Part shown: piece by piece, positions 34,247 through 44,487 of the stretch | How positions within the stretch are numbered: position 1 is the first letter of the stretch | How the letters are laid out: each line of letters begins with the position of its first letter | NCBI GenBank assembly: GCA_036504155.1 | Contig: DASXVQ010000033.1 | Coordinates: forward strand, 1-64,000 | Reading direction: 5' to 3' | Length of the DNA: 64,000 nucleotides | From: JACRCT01 sp036504155 | GTDB lineage: Bacteria; Myxococcota; Myxococcia; Myxococcales; UBA5297 | Made by a program: the position numbers and the translations under genes | Notes under the pieces: generated by a model | What the model was told of the DNA's origin: nothing | Seen by the model: only the letters and a program-made list of their open reading frames with translations | Database searches by the model: none

Positions 34247-37200
34247 GCGATCCCAAGTTCCCCGTGACGGTCGGCGCAAAGGCCGACTGCGACTGCGGGT
34301 CCGACTGCGGCTGCAAGCCTGCGGAGGGCAAGCAGTACTGGCGCAGCCTGGGCGAGCTGGCCGAGTCGCTCGAGTACCGCCAGGCCAAAAAGCACGTCCC
34401 CGGCGGCGTCTCCGGCCCGGCCGACGGCTTCAGCCGCCGCAACTTCCTGTCGCTGATGGGCGCCTCGATGGGCCTGGCCGGGCTGGCCGCCTGCCGCCGC
34501 CCCGAGGAGAAGATCCTCCCGTACGCGCGCGCGCCGGAGAAGGTCACGCCCGGCATCGCCGAGCACTACGCCACCGCGTTCCCGTGGCAGGGCACGGCCA
34601 TCGGACTGCTCGTCGAGAGCCACGAGGGGCGGCCGACGAAGATCGAGGGCAACCCCAAGCACCCGGAGAGCCTCGGCGGCACCACCGCGTTCGCCCAGGC
34701 CTCGGTCCTCGATCTGTACGACCCCGACCGCTCGACGGCCCCGACCGAGAGGGGCATGGAGCGGACCTGGGACGAGGTCGCCGCGTTCCTCAAGGCGCGT
34801 GGCGCGGGGCTGAAAGTGAAGGGCGGCCAGGGCCTGCTGATCCTCGCCGAGGCTCACCGCTCGCCGACGCTGACCGCGGCGCTCGACGCCGTCGAGTTCG
34901 CGCTGCCGCAGGCGAAGATCCTGCGCTACGAGCCGTTCGACCGCGACCGCCCGCACGAGGGCGCGCGGATCGCGCTGGGCAAGACCTTCGAGGCTCTGCC
35001 GGACCTGGCCAAGGCCGAAGTCATCGTGGCACTGGATTGCGACCTCTTCGGCTGGGAGGGCAGCCCGGCCCGCCAGATGAACGAGTTCGCCTTGCGCCGC
35101 AAGGTGGAGAAGCCCGGCGACGAGATGAGCCGGCTGTACGCCGTCGAGAGCGCCTACAGCATCACCGGCGCCGCCGCCGACCACCGCCTGAGGCTGCCTC
35201 GCAAGGAGATCCCGGCGTTCGTCTTCTCGCTGGCGCGTGAGCTGTCCGCGCAGGGCCTGGACCTGGGCGAGATCGGCGGCGCCGTGGGCGGATTCGCCGA
35301 CAAGTACGGCGCCAAGAAGCCCTGGCTCAAGGCGATGGCCAAGGACCTGCTGGCGCACCGCAAGAACGCGCTGCTCGTCGCCGGAAGTGCGCAGCCCGCC
35401 GCGGTGCACGCGGTGCTGCACGCCATCCACCACGCGCTGGGCGCGGTGGGCACCACGGTCACCTACGCCAAGGTCTTCGAGGACGCGACCGAAGGCGCCG
35501 GCTCGCTCAAGGTCGCCGCCGACGCGCTGCGCTCCGGCGAGATCGACACCGTGCTGATGCTCGGTGGCAATCCGGTGCTGACCGCGGGCCCCGACACCGG
35601 CTTCACCGAGGCGCTCGCCAAGGCCAAGGCGATCGTCCATCTCTCCAGCCACCGCGACGAGACCAGCGCGCTGGCGACCTGGCACCTCAACCGCGCGCAC
35701 TACCTCGAGTCCTGGAGCGACGTGCGCGCCGCCGACGGCACCGCGACCATCCTCCAGCCGCTCATCGCGCCGCTGTTCGACGGCAAGACCGAGGCCGAGG
35801 TCCTCGCGCTGCTCCTCGGGACGCCGCGCAAGGCCTATGACCTGGTTCGCGAGAACTGGCAGGCGCAGCTTCGAATCGCCCCCGCTGGCGCTCTGGCGCC
35901 GCTCGGCGGCGGAGCGGCTCCCAAGCCGGACCTCAACGTGCCGCCTTTCGAGCTGGCCTGGCGCCAGGCGCTGCACGACGGCCTGCTGCAGCCGGGCTTC
36001 TTCACGATCCAGGCGCCTCCGGTCGATCGCGCCGCCGTGGCCAAGGCGATCGCCGCGCTGCCGGCGCCTGCGGCCGGCCTCGAGGTCACCTTCCACCCCG
36101 ACCCGCACGCCTTCGACGGTCGCTACGCCAATAACGGCTGGCTGCAGGAGATGCCGGACACGATGGTGAAGCAGACCTGGGGCAACGCGGCGCTGGTCTC
36201 GACCGCGACCGCGGCCAAGCTGGGCCTGGTCGAAGGCGACCTGGTCGAGCTCAAGCTCGCCGCTCCCATCAACTCGGTGAAGCTGCCGGTGGCCATCGCC
36301 CCCGGGCAGGCCGACGAGTCGATCGCCGTCAGCGTGGGACAGGGCCGCCGCAGGGCCGGGCGCGTCGGCGACAACGTGGGCCACGACACCTACCCGCTGC
36401 GCGTCGCTGCCCCCATCGACGCCGCGCTGGGCGTGCAGGCGAGCAAGGCCGGCTCCGTCGAGCCGCTCGCCCGCACGCAGGAGCACGCCTTGATGGAGGG
36501 CCGGCCCCTGGTGCGCGAGGGCACGCTCAAGAAGTTCGAGGAGGAGCCGAAGTTCGCCCAGGAGATGGTGGACGTCCCGCCGCTCCTCTCCCTCTTCGAC
36601 GATCACCCGTACCCCGGCCAGCGCTGGGGCCTGGTCATCGACCTCAACGCCTGCACCGGCTGCAACGCCTGCGCAGTCGCCTGCCAGGCCGAGAACAACG
36701 TGCCGCTCGTCGGCAAGAGCGGCGTGATGCGCTCGCGCGAGATGCACTGGCTGCGCATCGACCGCTACTTCGAGGGCAGCCCCGACGAGCCGAAGGCCGT
36801 CTTCCAGCCGGTGGCCTGCCAACAGTGCGAGAACGCGCCCTGCGAGCAGGTCTGCCCGGTGGGCGCGACCACGCACAGCCCCGAGGGGCTCAACGACATG
36901 GCCTACAACCGGTGCATCGGCACCCGGTACTGCGCCAACAACTGCCCCTTCAAGGTCCGCCGCTTCAACTTCTTCAACTACACCAAGGACACCCCGGACC
37001 TGCAGAAGCTGCAGAAGAACCCGGAGGTCACGGTGCGCTCCCGCGGCGTCATGGAGAAGTGCACGTACTGCGTGCAGCGCATCCAGGCCGCCAAGATCGA
37101 GGCGCACAAGCGGGGCGAGGACAAGGTGGCCGAGGGATCCATCAAGACCGCCTGCCAGCAGGCCTGCCCCGCCCAGGCCATCCGCTTCGGCGACCTCAAC

Positions 37201-37335
37201 GATCCGGACAGCGAGGTCCGCAGGCTGGCGGGCCTGTCGCGCGACTACGCGATGCTGGCCGAGCTGAACGTCCGCCCGCGCACCAGCTACCTGGCGCGCG
37301 TGCGCAACCCGAACCCCGACCTGGAGGCGGCATGA
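34243..37335 (+). CDS. actB: Alternative complex III subunit ActB, molybdopterin-like and FeS fusion
   Basis: A 1030-residue protein. Near residue 64 it has a twin-arginine signal, SRRNFLSLMGASMGLAGLAAC, preceded by an unusual Cys-rich head (CDCGSDCGCKP). Residues about 100-720 form a molybdopterin-oxidoreductase-like fold that in this family lacks the cofactor. The C-terminal 250 residues are a ferredoxin-like subunit with CTGCNACAVACQAENN, CQQCENAPCEQVCPVGA, CIGTRYCANNCPFKVR and CTYC...CQQACPAQAI, ligating three to four clusters. ActB passes electrons from quinol oxidation at ActC to the hemes of ActA/ActE. Both ends overlap the neighbouring genes by 4 nt. Confidence 0.95.
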   Translation: MSDPKFPVTVGAKADCDCGSDCGCKPAEGKQYWRSLGELAESLEYRQAKKHVPGGVSGPADGFSRRNFLSLMGASMGLAGLAACRRPEEKILPYARAPEKVTPGIAEHYATAFPWQGTAIGLLVESHEGRPTKIEGNPKHPESLGGTTAFAQASVLDLYDPDRSTAPTERGMERTWDEVAAFLKARGAGLKVKGGQGLLILAEAHRSPTLTAALDAVEFALPQAKILRYEPFDRDRPHEGARIALGKTFEALPDLAKAEVIVALDCDLFGWEGSPARQMNEFALRRKVEKPGDEMSRLYAVESAYSITGAAADHRLRLPRKEIPAFVFSLARELSAQGLDLGEIGGAVGGFADKYGAKKPWLKAMAKDLLAHRKNALLVAGSAQPAAVHAVLHAIHHALGAVGTTVTYAKVFEDATEGAGSLKVAADALRSGEIDTVLMLGGNPVLTAGPDTGFTEALAKAKAIVHLSSHRDETSALATWHLNRAHYLESWSDVRAADGTATILQPLIAPLFDGKTEAEVLALLLGTPRKAYDLVRENWQAQLRIAPAGALAPLGGGAAPKPDLNVPPFELAWRQALHDGLLQPGFFTIQAPPVDRAAVAKAIAALPAPAAGLEVTFHPDPHAFDGRYANNGWLQEMPDTMVKQTWGNAALVSTATAAKLGLVEGDLVELKLAAPINSVKLPVAIAPGQADESIAVSVGQGRRRAGRVGDNVGHDTYPLRVAAPIDAALGVQASKAGSVEPLARTQEHALMEGRPLVREGTLKKFEEEPKFAQEMVDVPPLLSLFDDHPYPGQRWGLVIDLNACTGCNACAVACQAENNVPLVGKSGVMRSREMHWLRIDRYFEGSPDEPKAVFQPVACQQCENAPCEQVCPVGATTHSPEGLNDMAYNRCIGTRYCANNCPFKVRRFNFFNYTKDTPDLQKLQKNPEVTVRSRGVMEKCTYCVQRIQAAKIEAHKRGEDKVAEGSIKTACQQACPAQAIRFGDLNDPDSEVRRLAGLSRDYAMLAELNVRPRTSYLARVRNPNPDLEAA

Positions 37336-38771
37336 GCAGCGCCCGCCCCGAAACCCTGGTGGTCGACGACGCCATCGCCCGGCCGCCGCTGGTGCTGGGC
37401 CACCACGACCTGCACTCGGTGACCGAGAAGGTCGCCGGCATCACCGAGGCCAAGACCCCCAAGCCCTGGCTGTTCCTCATCGCCATCACCTTCTTCGGGC
37501 TGATGGTGCTGGCCGGCAGCCTGGGCGACCTGGTCTGGAACGGCACCGGCGAGTGGGGCCTGAACCACCCGGTGGGCTGGGCCTGGGACATCACCGGCTT
37601 CGTCTTCTGGATCGGCATCGGCCACGCCGGCACGCTCATCAGCGCCATCCTCTTCCTGTTCCGGCAGAAGTGGCGCACCTCCATCAACCGCGCCGCCGAG
37701 GCGATGACGCTCTTCGCGGTGCTGGCGGCGCTCGTCTACCCGGGCTTCCACGTCGGCCGCATCTGGTTCGCCTACTGGATGATCCCCGTGCCCAACCAGA
37801 TGGGCACCTGGCCCAACTTCCGCTCGCCGCTGCTCTGGGACTTCTTCGCGGTCTCGACCTACGGCACCGTGTCGCTCTTGTTCTGGTACACCGGCCTCGT
37901 GCCCGACCTGGCCACGCTGCGCGACCGGGCCAAGACGCGCGCCAAGCAGATCATCTTCGGCATCCTGTCCCTGGGCTGGCGCGGCTCGGCGCGGCACTGG
38001 CAGAACTACGAGAAGGCCTACCTGATCCTGGCGGGCATCTCCGCGCCGCTGGTGCTCTCGGTCCACACCATCGTCAGCTTCGACTTCGCGACCTCGGTCA
38101 TCCCCGGCTGGCACACCACCATCTTCCCGCCCTACTTCGTGGCCGGCGCGGTCTTCAGCGGCTTCGCGATGGTGCAGACGCTGATGATCATCTGCCGCAG
38201 GGTCTTCCACCTCGAGGACATGGTGACCCTGCGGCACATCGAGAACATGAACAAGATCATGCTCGCGACGGGCAGCATGGTCGGCTACGCCTACGGGCTG
38301 GAGTTCTTCATCGCCTGGTACAGCGGCAACGAGTACGAGAAGTTCACCTTCATCAACCGCGCGTTCGGCCCGTACGCCTGGGCGTACTGGACGATGATGA
38401 CCTGCAACGTCATCACTCCCCAGCTGTTCTGGTTCAAGAAGATCCGCACCAGCGTGGTCATCAGCTTCGTGATGACCATCTTCGTGAACATCGGCATGTG
38501 GTTCGAGCGCTTCGTCATCATCGTCACCAGCCTGCACCGCGACTACCTGCCCTCGAGCTGGGGCTACTTCTCGCCGACCATCATCGACGTCACCACCTTC
38601 ATCGGCACCTTCGGGCTCTTCCTCACGCTGTTCCTGCTCTTCATCCGCTTCCTGCCGATGATCGCCATGGCCGAGGTCAAGGGCGTGATGCCCCACGCCG
38701 CCCACGGCGCCCGCACCGGGCCGACGCCCGCCATCGCCGCCAAGGCCGAGGACTCCAATGCCATCGCCTGA
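37332..38771 (+). CDS. actC: Alternative complex III subunit ActC, NrfD/PsrC-type quinol site
   Basis: A 479-residue integral membrane protein of the NrfD/PsrC family with about ten transmembrane helices, starting PKPWLFLIAITFFGLMVLAG and ending in FGLFLTLFLLFIRFLPM. In alternative complex III, ActC binds the quinol at the periplasmic side next to the FeS clusters of ActB, and it is a candidate for proton translocation. Conserved polar residues of the family, such as WDITGFVFWIGIGHAGTLIS and HTIVSFDFATSVIPGWHTT, are kept. It overlaps actB by 4 nt and actD by 14 nt. Confidence 0.95.
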   Translation: MSSARPETLVVDDAIARPPLVLGHHDLHSVTEKVAGITEAKTPKPWLFLIAITFFGLMVLAGSLGDLVWNGTGEWGLNHPVGWAWDITGFVFWIGIGHAGTLISAILFLFRQKWRTSINRAAEAMTLFAVLAALVYPGFHVGRIWFAYWMIPVPNQMGTWPNFRSPLLWDFFAVSTYGTVSLLFWYTGLVPDLATLRDRAKTRAKQIIFGILSLGWRGSARHWQNYEKAYLILAGISAPLVLSVHTIVSFDFATSVIPGWHTTIFPPYFVAGAVFSGFAMVQTLMIICRRVFHLEDMVTLRHIENMNKIMLATGSMVGYAYGLEFFIAWYSGNEYEKFTFINRAFGPYAWAYWTMMTCNVITPQLFWFKKIRTSVVISFVMTIFVNIGMWFERFVIIVTSLHRDYLPSSWGYFSPTIIDVTTFIGTFGLFLTLFLLFIRFLPMIAMAEVKGVMPHAAHGARTGPTPAIAAKAEDSNAIA

Positions 38772-39324
38772 GACGACGACGAGCGCGGGCTCCGCGGACA
38801 AGCCCTTCGCGATCGTGGCCTGCTTCGAGGCGCCCGAGCCGCTGCTGCACGCGCTGGAGGAGCTGCGCGACCTGGGCTACCGCGACTTCGACGCCCACAC
38901 GCCGTTCCCGGTCCACGGGATCGAGCGGGCGATGGGGCTCAAGGACTCCAAGGTGCCCTACCTGTCGCTGCTGGGCGGGCTGACCGGCCTCGTCGGCGGC
39001 ATGGCCCTGCAGATCTGGACGATGGGCTACGACTACCCGCTCAACCTGTCGGGCAAGCCGTTCGTGGCCTGGCAGGCGTACATCCCCATCGGCTTCGAGA
39101 CGACCGTGCTGCTGACGGCCTTCGGGACCTTCTTCGGGATGTGGGGTCTCAACAAGCTGCCGCGCTTCTTCCACCCGGTGATGCAGGCCGAGGCCTTCCC
39201 CAAGGCGAGCGACGACCGGTTCCTGGTGAGCGTCGAGTCCTCGGACCCGCGCTTCGACCCGGAGAGGGTCCGGGAGCTGTTCAAGGCTCAGGGCGCGGCG
39301 ACGATCGAGGAGGTGCAGCCATGA
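38758..39324 (+). CDS. actD: Alternative complex III subunit ActD (DUF3341)
   Basis: A 188-residue protein of the DUF3341/ActD family: a soluble N-terminal part (FAIVACFEAPEPLLHALEEL), the motif DAHTPFPVHGIERAMGL, then two transmembrane helices (about 68-88 and 108-130) and a short cytoplasmic tail (DDRFLVSVESSDPRFD). ActD is a structural subunit that packs against ActC. The start overlaps the end of actC by 14 nt, and the stop overlaps the actE ATG. Confidence 0.95.
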   Translation: MPSPETTTSAGSADKPFAIVACFEAPEPLLHALEELRDLGYRDFDAHTPFPVHGIERAMGLKDSKVPYLSLLGGLTGLVGGMALQIWTMGYDYPLNLSGKPFVAWQAYIPIGFETTVLLTAFGTFFGMWGLNKLPRFFHPVMQAEAFPKASDDRFLVSVESSDPRFDPERVRELFKAQGAATIEEVQP

Positions 39325-39961
39325 CCCCTCGACTCCAGGCTCACGCTAACCGCCTTGCGCTCGGAGTGAAGGTGGGCCTCGTCGGCGCGGCCTTGGCGCT
39401 GTCGGCCTGCCGCGGCCAGCCCAGCGCGGACCCGCCCATCCGCCCCATCCCCGACATGCGCGTGCAGCCGAAGGTGCGGCCCGAGGGCGCGAGCGTGATC
39501 TTCGCCGACGGCAAGGGCATGCGCACGCCGGTCGAGGGCACGGTGGCGCAGGGCCAGCTCAGGGCCGACGAGGCCTTCTACACCGGCAAGACCGCCGAGG
39601 GTTTCGCGGCCAGGGCGCCCATCGAGGTGACCGAGGCGACGCTCAAGCGCGGCCAGGAGCGGTTCAACATCTTCTGCTCGAGCTGCCACGATCGCTCCGG
39701 CAGCGGGCGGGGGATGACCGTCCAGCGCGGCTTCCCGCCACCGGTGGACCTGACCGGTGAGCGGGTCCGCAACTTCGCCGACGGGCAGATCTTCGACGTC
39801 GCCACGCACGGGGTGCGCAACATGCCGAGCTACGCCGCGCAGGTCCCCGAGGCGGACCGCTGGGCCATCGTCTCCTGGGTCCGCGTGGTGCAGCGCTCGC
39901 AGCACGCCGCCCCCGCCGACGTCCCGCCGGACCGCCGGGACAAGATCGAGCCGGAGGCCAA

Positions 39962-39965
<4 letters not shown>
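39321..39965 (+). CDS. actE: Alternative complex III subunit ActE, monoheme cytochrome c lipoprotein
   Basis: A 214-residue lipoprotein with lipobox LSAC (Cys30) and one heme c site CSSCH (119-123). A probable axial Met lies in RNMPSYAAQV. The family feature of YTGK...F-ARAPIEVTEATLKRGQERF precedes the heme. ActE relays electrons from the complex to the oxidase or a soluble cytochrome. It is cotranslated with actD and actF through 4-nt overlaps. Confidence 0.95.
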
Positions 39966-41181
<1,216 letters not shown>

Positions 41182-41185
<4 letters not shown>

Positions 41186-41673
41186 GCGACCAACCCTCCC
41201 CCAACCCCTCCCCAAACAACGGGGAGGGGGGCCACTCCGAGCTCGACCGCCCGAAGACGGCGTTCATCTTCGTCTTCGTGCTGGTCTCGGTGTTCGTGCT
41301 CATCGGCGTGGTCCTCGCGGTGGACCAGTTCTTCAAGGTCTCGGTCCTCGAGGAGATCGACGCCAAGGTCAACTCGGCGGAGAACCCGGTGCTGCGCCAG
41401 CTGCGCACCGAGGAAGAGACGAAGCTGACCCGCTACCAGTGGGTGGACCAGAAGAACGGCGTCCTGCGCATCCCCCTCGAGCGCGCCCGGGAGCGCGTGC
41501 TGGCGGAGTGGGCGGCGCGGCCCCAGGGCTTCGTGGTGCCCCCGCCCGACACCGCGGCGGCGGCTCCGGCGCCCGCTCCGGCTGCGCCCGCGGACAAGCC
41601 TGCCGGCAAGCCCGGCGGCAAGCCTTCCGAGGCTCCCAAGGGAGCGCCGGCCACCCCCGGAGCCAAGCAGTGA
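41182..41673 (+). CDS. Single-pass membrane protein of the act-cox operon
   Basis: A 163-residue protein with one transmembrane helix (about residues 28-50, FIFVFVLVSVFVLIGVVLAV) and a periplasmic part with a conserved-looking motif LTRYQWVDQKNGVLRIPLER. The Gln/Trp/Asp and RIPLERA elements recall the small proteins found next to ActF in other complex III operons. The last 50 residues are an Ala/Pro/Lys linker. Codons 8-16 encode NPSPNNGEG and overlap a perfect hairpin, suggesting insertion of a palindromic element. A role as complex III or supercomplex accessory subunit is inferred from position. Confidence 0.75.
41205..41229 (+). repeat. In-frame 9-bp hairpin just after a start codon
   Basis: CCCCTCCCC (41205-41213) and GGGGAGGGG (41221-41229) are perfectly complementary around AAACAAC. 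It lies 21 nt inside the coding region of the small membrane protein. It may be a REP-like element captured in frame, and its mRNA hairpin could slow translation initiation. Confidence 0.6.
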
Positions 41674-42605
41674 ACGGCACCGCACCGACCTTCTGGCTGC
41701 CGGAGGCGGCCTCGACGTCGGCCGGACGGGTCGACGCGGGTTGGGGCCTGGCCCTGGCGATCTCCGCGGCGGTCTTCTTGCTGGTCGTCGCGGCGATGGC
41801 CTACCTCGTCGTCCGCTATCGGCGCCGGAGCGAGACCGAGATCCCCGTTGCGCCCGAAAGCCTCGCCCGGCTGGAGATCGCCTTCGGGCTGGCGCCGGTC
41901 GTGGTCGTGGCGGCGCTCTTCCTGGCGGGCTTCCGCGGCTTCCTCGATCAGGAGATCGCCCCGGCCAACGCCCTGGACGTCGCCGTGACGGTCGACAGGA
42001 CCGCCTGGAACTTCGCCTACGCCAACGGCGCGACCGCGGTCGACGAGCTGCGGGTGCCGGTGGGCCAGCCGGTCAGGCTGACGATGACCTCCAAGGACGT
42101 CATCCACGGCTTCGACGTCCCGGAGTTCCGCGTGAAGAAGGACGTGGTCCCCGGCGCCCCCTCGACGGTCTGGTTTGAGCCCACGCAGGTCGGGACCCTG
42201 GCGCTGTACTGCAGCGGCAGCTGCGGGGTGAAGCACGCCTCCCAGAACGGCAAGGTCCTGGTGATGAGCGCCCGCGAGTTCGGCGACTGGCTCGACGCCA
42301 ACGGCGACAAGCTGCCCCCGGTCGCCAGCGGCGAGAAGCTGGTGGCCAAGTTCGCCTGCAGCACGTGCCACACCATCGACGGCAAGCCCGGTACGGGTCC
42401 GACCTGGAAGTCGCTGGGCGGGGCGCAGGTGGAGCTGGCGGACGGCACGAAGGTCGCCGCCGACGACGCCTACCTGCGTGAGAGCATCGCCGAGCCCAAC
42501 GCCAAGATCGTGAAGGGCTTCCAGCCGCTGATGCCCTCTTTCAAGTCGCAGCTGACGCCCAAGCAGGTGGACGCGCTGGTCGCGTACATCAAGTCCCTCA
42601 ACTGA
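41670..42605 (+). CDS. Divergent caa3-type oxidase subunit II paralogue
   Basis: A 311-residue subunit II-like protein starting at GTG in a GTGA overlap. Two transmembrane helices (about 20-45 and 70-92) precede a cupredoxin domain and a C-terminal heme c domain (CSTCH near residue 230, axial Met in PLMPSFK). The CuA loop reads C181-SGS-C185-GVK-H189-ASQ192. Both Cys and both His (His146, His189) are kept, but the bridging Glu is Gly and the axial Met is Gln. The aromatic electron-entry Trp of canonical KWMWTF is Thr in RTAWNF. It resembles the canonical coxB product of this operon over its whole length. An altered CuA potential is expected. Confidence 0.85.
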   Translation: MNGTAPTFWLPEAASTSAGRVDAGWGLALAISAAVFLLVVAAMAYLVVRYRRRSETEIPVAPESLARLEIAFGLAPVVVVAALFLAGFRGFLDQEIAPANALDVAVTVDRTAWNFAYANGATAVDELRVPVGQPVRLTMTSKDVIHGFDVPEFRVKKDVVPGAPSTVWFEPTQVGTLALYCSGSCGVKHASQNGKVLVMSAREFGDWLDANGDKLPPVASGEKLVAKFACSTCHTIDGKPGTGPTWKSLGGAQVELADGTKVAADDAYLRESIAEPNAKIVKGFQPLMPSFKSQLTPKQVDALVAYIKSLN

Positions 42606-42656
42606 CGAGCAGGAAGCAGGCGCAGAGAGGCCTGCCACTACGGACGGAGCCGTGAG

Positions 42657-44282
42657 ATGTCCGAGCCCCAAGCTGCGAGCTACCTGGACGAGGGCGACGG
42701 CGTGGCCTCGTGGCTCTCTACGCTCGATCACAAGCGCATCGCGGTCATGTACCTGGCGAGCGTGCTGGTCGTCTTCGCGCTCGGCGGCACGCTGGCGGGC
42801 CTGGTGCGGCTGAAGATGCTCTGGCCGGGCGAGGCGCTGATCGACGCGGACACCTGGATGCGGCTGCTGACCCTGCACGGCGTGGTCATGGGCTTCGCCT
42901 TCGTCGTGCCCGCCATCCCCGCGGTGCTTGGCAACTTCCTCGTGCCGCTGATGGTGGGGGCCAAGGGCTTCGCCTACCCGCGCCTGAACCGCGCGAGCCT
43001 CTACGTCTACTGGGCCGGCGCCCTCGTCGCGCTCTCCTCCTTCGCCAGCGGCGGGCTGGACACCGGCTGGACGCTGGCGCCGCCGCGCTCGACGACCGCG
43101 GAGGGGCCGGTGCCGGCGGTGGCGCTGGGCGTCTTCGTGATGGGCTTCTCCGGCGTGCTGACCGGGCTGAACTTCCTGGGCACCATCCACCGCATGCGCG
43201 CCCCCGGGCTCTCGTGGCGCAAGCTGCCGCTGCTGCTCTGGGCGCTGTACGCGACGAGCCTGCTGCAGATCGTGGCGACGCCCGCGCTGGGCTCGGCGAT
43301 GCTGGTCCTGGTCGCCGACCGCCTGTTTGGCCTGGGGCAGTTCGACGTGGCCCGGGGCGGCAGCCCGCTGGTCTACCAGCAGCTCTTCTGGTTCTACGCG
43401 CACAACGCGGTCTACCTGGCGCTGCTGCCCGGCGTCGGCGTGGTGAGCGAGGTCATCGCCGTGCACGCGCGGCGCAGCTTCGGCTACGGGCCCATCGTCG
43501 TGGCCACCTTCGCCACCGCCGGGCTGGGGCTCGTGGCCTGGGGGCAGCACATGGTGGTCGCGGGCCAGAGCCCGAACGCCTCGGCGGTCTTCAGCGCCCT
43601 GGCGCTCCTGGCGATCGTGCCCACGGTCGTCCTCGTCCTGAGCTGGCTGGCGACCCTGTGGCGCGGCTCCATCGCGCTCAGCGTGCCCATGCTCTACGCG
43701 CTGGGCTTCGTGGCGCTCTTCACTGTCGCCGGGCTGTCCGGGCTGTTCCTGGCCATGCTCGCCCAAGGCGTGCACTTGTCCTCCACCTACTTCGAGGTCG
43801 CGCACCTGCACTACCTGGTCGTGGGAGGGACGGCGATGGCGTTCCTGGCGGGGCTGCACCACTGGTGGCCGAAGATCACCGGCCGGACGACCTCCGAGGC
43901 GCTGGGGCGGCTGGCCTGGGCGCTGGTGATGCTGGGGGTCAACGCGACCTTCTTCGTGCAGTTCGTGCTGGGCAGCCGCGGGATGCCGCGCCGCCATTAC
44001 GCCTACGAAGAGGGCTTCCGGCTGCTCCAGGGCTTCTCCACGGTGGGGACCTGGATCCTCGGGCTGGGCTTGCTGGTGACGCTGGCCGTCTTCGTCCAGT
44101 CGCTGCGCAGCGGCCGCAAGGCGGTCGCGAACCCCTGGGGTGGGGCGAGCCTCGAGTGGCGCGCGCCCTCGCCGCCGGTCGCCGCGAACTTCGTGCAGCC
44201 CCCCGTCGTCACGCACGGCCCCTACGATTTCGCCGCTGCGCTGGCTCCCGCTCCCGGAGCGGGGGACGCCAAGGCTGCCTAG
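42657..44282 (+). CDS. Divergent heme-copper oxidase subunit I paralogue
   Basis: A 541-residue, twelve-helix subunit I-like protein with GGAG before the ATG. It retains low-spin heme ligands His74 and His385, high-spin heme ligand His383, and the CuB/cross-link pair His249 and Tyr253 in HNAVY. Compared with the canonical copy at 46289, the CuB motif WGHHM is WGQHM (Gln297), the D-channel aspartate is Gly104, and the K-channel lysine is Leu326. The frame is intact, hydrophobicity normal and the C-terminus (THGPYDFAAAL) conserved, so it is not decaying. It may be an oxidase of low activity, a non-pumping variant or an electron-transfer or structural partner. Proton-pumped O2 reduction of the usual type is unlikely. 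Confidence 0.85.
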   Translation: MSEPQAASYLDEGDGVASWLSTLDHKRIAVMYLASVLVVFALGGTLAGLVRLKMLWPGEALIDADTWMRLLTLHGVVMGFAFVVPAIPAVLGNFLVPLMVGAKGFAYPRLNRASLYVYWAGALVALSSFASGGLDTGWTLAPPRSTTAEGPVPAVALGVFVMGFSGVLTGLNFLGTIHRMRAPGLSWRKLPLLLWALYATSLLQIVATPALGSAMLVLVADRLFGLGQFDVARGGSPLVYQQLFWFYAHNAVYLALLPGVGVVSEVIAVHARRSFGYGPIVVATFATAGLGLVAWGQHMVVAGQSPNASAVFSALALLAIVPTVVLVLSWLATLWRGSIALSVPMLYALGFVALFTVAGLSGLFLAMLAQGVHLSSTYFEVAHLHYLVVGGTAMAFLAGLHHWWPKITGRTTSEALGRLAWALVMLGVNATFFVQFVLGSRGMPRRHYAYEEGFRLLQGFSTVGTWILGLGLLVTLAVFVQSLRSGRKAVANPWGGASLEWRAPSPPVAANFVQPPVVTHGPYDFAAALAPAPGAGDAKAA

Positions 44283-44487
44283 CGGCCGTCGGCATCCTGC
44301 CGTCCGGCGGACTCCCGGAGAAGCATTCCGATCGCGCTGGCGCGCCCGACCCGCCCCGCCCCGCCCGGGGTAGGGCAGGGCGGTCGTCCGCGCTCCGACG
44401 CGTAGCGCCACACCCGATCCGAATCGAAACCACGCCACCCGCCATCTAAGGGCCCGGAAGCCACGAGGCGGTCGGGAGGCGTGCGGC

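Noticed and set aside
36600..37335. Separate ferredoxin gene after actB
   Set aside because: The reading frame is continuous with the molybdopterin-like part. The fusion is the normal ActB form.
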